Shown piece after piece: positions 59,241 to 64,000 of a stretch of 64,000 bases of DNA. The DNA lies in the NCBI RefSeq assembly GCF_004217145.1, contig NZ_SHKR01000013.1, forward strand, positions 62,001-126,000, in the 5' to 3' direction. Under the pieces are notes generated by a model. It saw nothing but the letters and a program-made list of their open reading frames with translations, made no database searches and had not been told where the DNA came from. Source of the DNA: Kribbella rubisoli (lineage in GTDB: Bacteria > Actinomycetota > Actinomycetes > Propionibacteriales > Kribbellaceae). A program made the position numbers and the translations under genes. Positions within the stretch are counted from its first letter, which is position 1. Each line of letters begins with the position of its first letter.

Positions 59241-60220
59241 CACGCAGCCTCCTCGGCGACCCTGAACGAACGACCGGTGTGCTGCAGATAGACATCGTCC
59301 AGTGAAGGACGCGACACCGTCACCGCAACCACCGGAATCGCCTTGTCCTCAAGGACTCCCAGTACGGCGGGAACCGCCGTCGCGCCGCGATCCACCCGCG
59401 CCCGCAGAGTGTTGCCCTCGACAACTATCTCGCCGACCCCCGGCAACTGCCTCAACAAGACGCGGACCGAGCCGTCGGTATCCGGATCGACCAGCTCGAC
59501 CTGCACCGAGTCACCCCGCAACGCCGACTTCAGCGACTCCGGGGTGCCCTCGGCAACGATCTTGCCGTGGTCGACGATCGCGAGCTGCCCCGCCAGCCGA
59601 TCGGCCTCCTCCAGGTAATGCGTGGTGAGCAGCACGGTCAGGCCTTCCTGGCCGGACAACCGCAGTACTTCGTTCCACAGGTCGGCGCGTGCCTCCGGGT
59701 CGAGACCTGTGGTCGGCTCGTCGAGGAACAGCACGCGAGGCTGGTGGACCAGACCGAGCGCGACATCCAGCTTGCGCTGCATGCCGCCGGAGTACGTCTT
59801 CACCGCACGACCGCCGTGCTCAGCCAGGCCGAACCGCTCCAGCAACTCGGTGGCCCGGCCCGTAGCGTCCTGCCGGGACAGTCCGAAGATCCGACCGCTC
59901 AGGACCAGGTTCTCCAGGCCGGTCGCCATCGGGTCCGAGCTGGACTTCTGCGGTACGTACCCGATCGCGCGCCGGACGCGGTCCTGCTCGCGGACAACGT
60001 CGTACCCGGCGACACGCGCCGTACCGGAATCGGCCCGGGACAGCGTGGTGAGGATCTTGACGGTGGTGGACTTGCCGGCGCCGTTCGGCCCGAGCAGGCC
60101 GAGTACGACGCCCTCCGGGACGCTGACGGTCAGACCGTCGAGGGCGCGCAGAGGTGGTTTCTTCCGGCCGGCCGGGTACGTCTTGACCAGGTCGACCGCT
60201 TCGAGGGCATGCGTAGCCAT
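59240..60220 (-). CDS. ABC-2 type exporter ATPase (DrrA-like)
   Basis: 326 residues from ATG 60220, with AGGGAG seven bases upstream. Walker A LLGPNGAGKSTTVKILTTLS near residue 46, Q-loop IGYVPQKSSSDPMATG, signature TYSGGMQRKLDVALGLVHQP near 143, Walker B VLFLDEPTTGLDPEARADLW, switch VLLTTHYLEEADRLA. The C-terminal tail with VSRPSLDDVYLQHTGRSFR is diagnostic of the DrrA branch, whose C-terminal domain docks with DrrB. Confidence 0.92.
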   Translation of the reverse strand: MATHALEAVDLVKTYPAGRKKPPLRALDGLTVSVPEGVVLGLLGPNGAGKSTTVKILTTLSRADSGTARVAGYDVVREQDRVRRAIGYVPQKSSSDPMATGLENLVLSGRIFGLSRQDATGRATELLERFGLAEHGGRAVKTYSGGMQRKLDVALGLVHQPRVLFLDEPTTGLDPEARADLWNEVLRLSGQEGLTVLLTTHYLEEADRLAGQLAIVDHGKIVAEGTPESLKSALRGDSVQVELVDPDTDGSVRVLLRQLPGVGEIVVEGNTLRARVDRGATAVPAVLGVLEDKAIPVVAVTVSRPSLDDVYLQHTGRSFRVAEEAA

Positions 60221-60314
60221 CAGGTGACTCCCTTGTGTGCTGGGAGCCGGTCCGAGCTGGCTATCCTGATGGATGCGCCTTGGGTGCCAGGTCTTCGGAC
60301 CGACTCGAGGAACC

Positions 60315-60361
60315 GCGGCCCTTGACTCCTGGTGTTGCCGCACCGATGAGTCGAGGGCCGC
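60315..60361 (-). terminator. Hairpin terminator after the PadR gene
   Basis: GCGGCCCTTGACTC (60315-60328) and GAGTCGAGGGCCGC (60348-60361) pair over 14 bases with one G-T wobble and a 19-base loop. On the minus strand it begins five bases after the PadR stop and separates it from the DrrA-like gene. No U-run follows. Confidence 0.65.
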
Positions 60362-60366
60362 ATCTC

Positions 60367-61062
60367 TTAGTGGGCTTCCGGCGGGATCGCCTTCATCCAG
60401 GCGAACTCCTGACCGAAGTACTTGGCCGGATTCTTCAACTGCTCGGCCGGACTGATGCCCTCCTCGAGGAAGAGCTTCCACGCCTGCCGCCAGAACACTG
60501 CGCCGCCGAGAGAGCCCGTGCGGATCTCCTCGGCGAGTTGGTGCACGTACGCCGACTCCGCCTCGAGCAGCGCCAGCCGGAACTCCGACTCGACCCAGAA
60601 GATCCGCGGGAACTCCATCGCGGTCATGTGCTCGTGCAGCGCGGTCATCTCCGTGATCTCCGCGTCGACCGCCCCGAGCCGCTGCTCGAGCAGCTCGACG
60701 GCACGATCCGGAGGCAGCCCGGGCAGATACGCGAGACCGGCCTCCAACGGGTGGAACTCGCGCGACGGCGTACCGAGCAGCTCGGTCAGCCAGTCGCTGA
60801 ACTCGGCCTGACCGGCCGGGGTGATCTGGTACACGGTCCGCTCCGGCCGGTTGCCCTCCCGGACCGTCTCCAGCGCCTCGATGAAGCCGTGCTTCTCGAG
60901 CGCGGACACGACCGAGTAGAGCGAGCCGTAGTTGACCTTGATGCTCTGGTCCTTGCCGCGGGCCTTCAGCATCGTGGAGATCTCGTAGGGGTGCATCGGC
61001 CGCTCGCTCAGACTCCCGAGCACGGCGAACGCCAGCGGATTGCCGACCTTGCGCCTGGCCAT
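60367..61062 (-). CDS. PadR family transcriptional regulator
   Basis: 231 residues. The winged helix is ARRKVGNPLAFAVLGSLSER, PMHPYEISTMLKARGKDQSI and GSLYSVVSALEKHGFIEALE at the N-terminus. The C-terminal helical domain (Vir_C type) spans about 95-210. GAGGAGG lies four to five bases before the ATG. It sits upstream of DrrAB-like genes in the same direction. A classic promoter with an operator over its -10 element precedes it, so it very likely represses itself and the exporter and is released by a drug-like ligand. Confidence 0.93.
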   Translation of the reverse strand: MARRKVGNPLAFAVLGSLSERPMHPYEISTMLKARGKDQSIKVNYGSLYSVVSALEKHGFIEALETVREGNRPERTVYQITPAGQAEFSDWLTELLGTPSREFHPLEAGLAYLPGLPPDRAVELLEQRLGAVDAEITEMTALHEHMTAMEFPRIFWVESEFRLALLEAESAYVHQLAEEIRTGSLGGAVFWRQAWKLFLEEGISPAEQLKNPAKYFGQEFAWMKAIPPEAH

Positions 61063-61082
61063 GAGGCCTCCTCGATCTCGCT

Positions 61083-61123
61083 TACTCGAAATCGAGTATT
61101 AGGTTACGAGTATCCGGTGTCAA
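61083..61123 (-). promoter_or_regulatory. Promoter and operator of padR
   Basis: On the minus strand the -35 element is TTGACA (61118-61123) and the -10 element TAATAC (61096-61101), with a 16-base spacer. The perfect palindrome TACTCG-AAAT-CGAGTA (61083-61098) overlaps the -10 element by three bases. A half-site ACGAGTAT lies at 61106-61113. The -35 element contains the stop codon of the upstream acyltransferase gene. Confidence 0.75.
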
Positions 61124-62184
61124 GTATTGAGCCAGGCGAACGCTCGCGCGCCGAGCCCGCGCACCCGGAGCTCCGCCAACCCGCGGTACGCCGGCTCCTC
61201 GACGTACTTCGTGAGCAGCCAGGCCAGCGCGATCACGCCGACCACTGCGCCGGTGATCTGGGTCAGCCGGCTCGCGCCGAGCTCCATCAGCCGGTACGCG
61301 ATCAGGTAGCCGACCACCTGGTTGAGCAGGTACAGCCCGAAGGAGATCCGGGCGAGGAACTGGATCGGCCGGCGGAACCGTGCGAACGCTGTCCAGTCCG
61401 GCCCTCGTGCGGCGCCGGCGACGAAGACGAGCAGCAATCCGATGCCTAACGAGGACGGCAGGTCCGCCGTGTGTGCGTGCTGGGCAAACACGGTCGCGAC
61501 CAGGAGGGCACCGAGATGCAGTACGCCGATCCGCCGCTGCGACCAGAGCCAGATCGCGATGCCGATCGCGAACAGTTGCAGGCGATGCAGTCCGAGCCCG
61601 TTCCATGTTTGCTGGACCCAGAGTGGGCTGTGGCCGATCCGGTCGTCCCACTGCAGGATCACCGGCGCGATGATCATGATCCAGAGCAGCGTGGTGATCC
61701 GCGGCTCGAATCCACGCGGCCCCAGTCCACGCGGCCACAGCAGCGCGGCCGCGCCGAACGCCATCAGCTGGAGCGGCAGCGTCCAGTACGAACCGTCTAT
61801 GAGCTGGATGCTGGAGTCGAACGAGGCTGCCAGCGTCAGGTTGCCCCACAGGTCGCGCCGCGTCGGCAGGATCCAGTTGCTCGGGCCGAACAGCACCACG
61901 ACCGTGTAGGTGAACAGCACGGCGACCAGGTACGGCGGGAGCACGCGGCAGACGCGGCGCCACAGCCACCGCGAGGTCGAGCCTCTGCGGATCGTCACGC
62001 AGACGAAGTACGCGCTGATCACCAGCAGGATGCTGGCGCCGACCTGGAACGGGTACCGACCGAGCGGTGCGCCGAGCTCAGGGTGCAGGAACGGGCCCTG
62101 GTACGTCACGTGGGTGAAGATCACCGCCAGCACCGCCACGACGCGGACCACGTCCCAGCTCAACCTGCGTTTGGAGTCACTCAC
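61120..62184 (-). CDS. Acyltransferase 3 family membrane protein (OafA-like)
   Basis: 354 residues from GTG 62184 (VSDSKRRLSWDVVRVVAVLA). About ten membrane helices. The N-terminal RVVAVLAVIFTHVTYQGP carries the histidine of the acyltransferase-3 family, and RRVCRVLPPYLVAVLFTYTV gives the conserved R-x-x-R-x-x-P pattern. Such enzymes move acetyl or other acyl groups onto sugars or lipids across the membrane. There is no second domain. The stop codon lies inside the -35 box of the padR promoter downstream. Confidence 0.88.
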   Translation of the reverse strand: MSDSKRRLSWDVVRVVAVLAVIFTHVTYQGPFLHPELGAPLGRYPFQVGASILLVISAYFVCVTIRRGSTSRWLWRRVCRVLPPYLVAVLFTYTVVVLFGPSNWILPTRRDLWGNLTLAASFDSSIQLIDGSYWTLPLQLMAFGAAALLWPRGLGPRGFEPRITTLLWIMIIAPVILQWDDRIGHSPLWVQQTWNGLGLHRLQLFAIGIAIWLWSQRRIGVLHLGALLVATVFAQHAHTADLPSSLGIGLLLVFVAGAARGPDWTAFARFRRPIQFLARISFGLYLLNQVVGYLIAYRLMELGASRLTQITGAVVGVIALAWLLTKYVEEPAYRGLAELRVRGLGARAFAWLNT

Positions 62185-62262
62185 TGCGTCCGACCCTAGC
62201 CAGAGCGTGGGGGGCCGACGCAAATCGAACGTGCCACACGTGTGCGGCGTCACGTCCTCCGG

Positions 62263-62679
62263 CTAGAGCGGCTTCACCCAGCGAGACCACTCGGGCTGAC
62301 GCGCATACCCGGCGGTCGACCAGACCCGATGGGCCGGCTCGTTGTCGTCCAGCACCATCGCGTCGGCCCGCGTCCCGCCGTACGACGCGAAGCGGGCCTC
62401 GGCCCGGGCGACCAGCTCGCGGCCGATGCCCTGGCGCCGGTGCGACGGAGCGACCGCGAGGCGGTAGAGATGGCAGCGCCAGCCGTCCCAGCCGACGATG
62501 ATCGAGCCGACGACGACATCGTTGTCCACAGCAAGGATCAACGCTTGTGGATCACGGTCGATCAGCCGCAGTACGGCGTCGGCCGAGTCCGGCGGGCGAT
62601 GGGAATCCTCGGCGGCATCGGCCCAGAACTCCATTACTGCAAGGGCATCCGACGATTCAGCGTTGCGGTAGGCAACCAT
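62263..62679 (-). CDS. GNAT-family N-acetyltransferase
   Basis: 138 residues. VVVGSIIVGWDGWRCHLYRL followed by AVAPSHRRQGIGRELVARAE gives the acetyl-CoA loop R-R-x-G-I-G, and GGTRADAMVLDDNEPAHRVW, STAGY complete the fold. The acceptor is unknown. The ATG overlaps the stop of the GlxA-like gene (TGATG), so the two are cotranscribed. Confidence 0.9.
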   Translation of the reverse strand: MVAYRNAESSDALAVMEFWADAAEDSHRPPDSADAVLRLIDRDPQALILAVDNDVVVGSIIVGWDGWRCHLYRLAVAPSHRRQGIGRELVARAEARFASYGGTRADAMVLDDNEPAHRVWSTAGYARQPEWSRWVKPL

Positions 62680-63632
62680 CAGCTGGCGGTCTGGAACGTG
62701 CGGCGATAATCCTGTGGGGGCACGCCCACCACTCTACGGAAGTGATGACGCAGCAAGGCCGCCGTCCCGAATCCTGATTCGGACGCGATCTGCTCGATGC
62801 CCATCCGGGTCTGTTCGAGCAGGATGCGGGCGCGCAGCACGCGCTGGGTGGTGACCCACTTCAACGGCGTCGTACCCGTCTCGGCGACGAAGCGGCGGGC
62901 GAAGGTGCGCTCGGACATCTGCGCGCGCCGGGCCAGCGCGGGCACGGTGTGATCGGTGGTGAGGTTGTCGATCATCCAGTCGAGCACCGGCTGCAGGCTC
63001 TCCCCCGACGACTCCGGCACCGGTACGTCGACGTACTGCCGCTGGCCGCCGTCGCGCTGCGGCGGGACGACCATCCGGCGGGCGATCCGGGTCGCGACCG
63101 CGCTGCCGAGCTCGCGGCGGACCAGGTGCAGGCAGGCGTCGATGCCGGCCGCCGTACCGGCGCTGGTGATGATGTTGCCGTCGTCGACGAACAGCACGTC
63201 CGGGTCGACCTTGGCGGTCGGGAACTGCTGCTGGAAACTCTCGGTGTACCGCCAGTGCGTAGTGCACGGCCGGCCGTCGAGCAGCCCGGCCGCGCCGAGG
63301 ACGTACACCCCGGAGCAGACGGTCAGCAGGATCGCCCCTCGGGCCTCGGCCCGGCGGAGTGCTTCCAGGACCCGCTCGTCGTACTCGTGCCGCCAGGTGG
63401 TCGCCGGAATACCGATCAGGTCAGCGTCCTCGAGCTCCTCCAGCCCGTACGGCGCGATCACCTGGGAGAAGGTGCTCGTGTCCATCGGCACGCCCGGGGT
63501 GGTCGAGCACACCTTGAAGTCGAACGGTGGCACGCCGTCGGCGGTCCGGTCGAGCCCGAACACCTCCGCGAGCACTCCGAACTCGAACAGCGCGACATCC
63601 TCCATGAGCACGACGGCGACTTTGTGCAGCAT
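62679..63632 (-). CDS. GlxA-type regulator: DJ-1/PfpI domain plus AraC helix-turn-helix
   Basis: 317 residues. Residues about 1-170 form a DJ-1/PfpI-like domain (HKVAVVLMEDVALFEFGVLA; ILLTVCSGVYVLGAAGLLDG with the nucleophile-elbow cysteine; PCTTHWRYTESF). Residues about 215-315 are the AraC double helix-turn-helix (VPALARRAQMSERTFARRFV; MGIEQIASESGFGTAALLRH; HFRRVVGVPPQDYRR). Such proteins regulate catabolism of amines or carnitine-like compounds, the PfpI part acting as sensor. The promoter places the transcription start at the ATG. Confidence 0.92.
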   Translation of the reverse strand: MLHKVAVVLMEDVALFEFGVLAEVFGLDRTADGVPPFDFKVCSTTPGVPMDTSTFSQVIAPYGLEELEDADLIGIPATTWRHEYDERVLEALRRAEARGAILLTVCSGVYVLGAAGLLDGRPCTTHWRYTESFQQQFPTAKVDPDVLFVDDGNIITSAGTAAGIDACLHLVRRELGSAVATRIARRMVVPPQRDGGQRQYVDVPVPESSGESLQPVLDWMIDNLTTDHTVPALARRAQMSERTFARRFVAETGTTPLKWVTTQRVLRARILLEQTRMGIEQIASESGFGTAALLRHHFRRVVGVPPQDYRRTFQTAS

Positions 63633-63638
63633 CTGGCC

Positions 63639-63669
63639 AGTATGGCAGGAATTTGTCGAACTATGTCAA
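63639..63669 (-). promoter_or_regulatory. Leaderless promoter of the GlxA-type regulator
   Basis: On the minus strand TTGACA (63664-63669) is followed after 19 bases by CATACT (63639-63644). The -10 element ends six bases before the ATG, so the predicted start of transcription coincides with the ATG. The spacing is one or two bases longer than ideal. Confidence 0.5.
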
Positions 63670-63672
63670 TAG

Positions 63673-63704
63673 TGCCACTGGTGGCAGGATCTGAATGGTA
63701 GAAT
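63673..63704 (+). promoter_or_regulatory. Palindrome TGCCAC-TG-GTGGCA and -10 element TAGAAT of the last gene
   Basis: TGCCAC-TG-GTGGCA (63673-63686) is a perfect 6-2-6 palindrome between the two divergent promoters. TAGAAT (63699-63704) ends ten bases before the ATG at 63715. The palindrome occupies the -35 position of this promoter, so a bound protein would block it. The GlxA-type regulator next door is a candidate. Confidence 0.5.
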
Positions 63705-63714
63705 CATTACTGCC

Positions 63715-63978
63715 ATGACCGGATACGTAGTTTTCGTAGTACTCGTGCTGGCTGTGATCGCAGCTCTGGAGATCAGCAACAGGCGCCACGCGACCGGTCC
63801 GGCGACCGGCCCGAAGGGCTCCTGGATCGCCGACGACCGCGACCTGGCCCGGACCAAGCTTGACCTGCTCGCGCTCGGCGCAGCGGCCAAGCCCTTTGCC
63901 CACAAGCCCGCCTCGACCACCGGGACCGTGCACACGATCCGCGCCGCCCGGCTGCACCACGGCCGTCACGCGGCCTGA
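63715..63978 (+). CDS. Small single-pass membrane protein, function unknown
   Basis: 87 residues. The N-terminus is one membrane helix (YVVFVVLVLAVIAALEISN), followed by a basic, His- and Ala-rich tail (RRHATGPATGPKG; RTKLDLLALGAAAKPF; ARLHHGRHAA). No domain is recognised. GC-rich codon use and the good -10 element support a real gene. It is divergent from the GlxA-type regulator and may be under its control. Confidence 0.65.
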   Translation: MTGYVVFVVLVLAVIAALEISNRRHATGPATGPKGSWIADDRDLARTKLDLLALGAAAKPFAHKPASTTGTVHTIRAARLHHGRHAA

Positions 63979-64000
63979 TCGAGCCACTTGGGGGCGGTCG

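Overview
The window reads as chromosome of a high-GC actinomycete. Genes are tightly packed and often joined by ATGA or GTGA overlaps, GTG starts are common, and third codon positions are almost always G or C. The family mix (Ddn-type F420-dependent protein, TIGR03084/TIGR03086 proteins, DUF5994, PadR-regulated ABC-2 exporters, an AtuA-type acyl-CoA carboxylase operon) fits the Nocardioidaceae/Kribbella group. The genus is inference from gene content, not a measured match. I saw no rRNA, tRNA, CRISPR array, transposase or integrase.

Bases 1-13,100: the tail of a membrane protein cut by the window edge, a divergent MFS exporter and AraC regulator, then a long minus-strand operon (13,031 to 2,544). 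Its order is TIGR03084 protein, AtuA/DUF1446 protein, acyl-CoA dehydrogenase, carboxyltransferase, biotin carboxylase, second acyl-CoA dehydrogenase, acyl-CoA ligase and TetR. It looks like a branched-acyl-CoA or isoprenoid degradation operon of the Atu/Liu type, but it has no local enoyl-CoA hydratase. An HMG-CoA lyase gene lies far away at 46,817.

Bases 13,100-30,600: small envelope genes, a GntR regulator, a wHTH-nucleotidyltransferase, and then a polyamine locus. This holds an Lrp regulator coupled to a DAO-type oxidase with an apparent CTG start, a PotD-A-B-C importer, a second DAO oxidase, a class III aminotransferase, an amidohydrolase and an aldehyde dehydrogenase of the aminobutyraldehyde type. 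A palindromic element carrying a 40-codon reading frame sits between potB and potC. A TIGR03086 gene and an AbiE-like toxin-antitoxin pair interrupt the locus; the antitoxin has an N-terminal nuclease-like domain and a nested inverted repeat at its promoter.

Bases 30,600-34,100: a decayed sugar locus. A BadF-type kinase, NanE epimerase and ceramidase-like hydrolase are intact. A DUF2961 gene survives only as its C-terminal 150 codons, and a MalG-type sugar permease only as its last few dozen codons.

Bases 34,100-51,500: a YhgE/Pip membrane protein with a degenerate ABC ATPase and a divergent TetR, a sulfite-oxidase-like molybdoenzyme, a MarR regulator, an ABC-2 transporter whose second permease is frameshifted, a two-gene VirB6/TrbL-like relic followed by 63-bp tandem repeats, a metallophosphoesterase, an acetyltransferase, HMG-CoA lyase, an MmyB-type regulator with a possible G-quadruplex over its start, EcsC, Aat, and a TetR/Ddn divergent pair.

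Bases 51,500-64,000: a heterodimeric ABC exporter, a zinc-less alcohol dehydrogenase, a YhcG-type nuclease, adenosine deaminase, a DrrAB-like exporter with its PadR regulator and a clear promoter-operator, an acyltransferase, an acetyltransferase, a GlxA-type regulator with an apparently leaderless promoter, and a small single-pass membrane protein.
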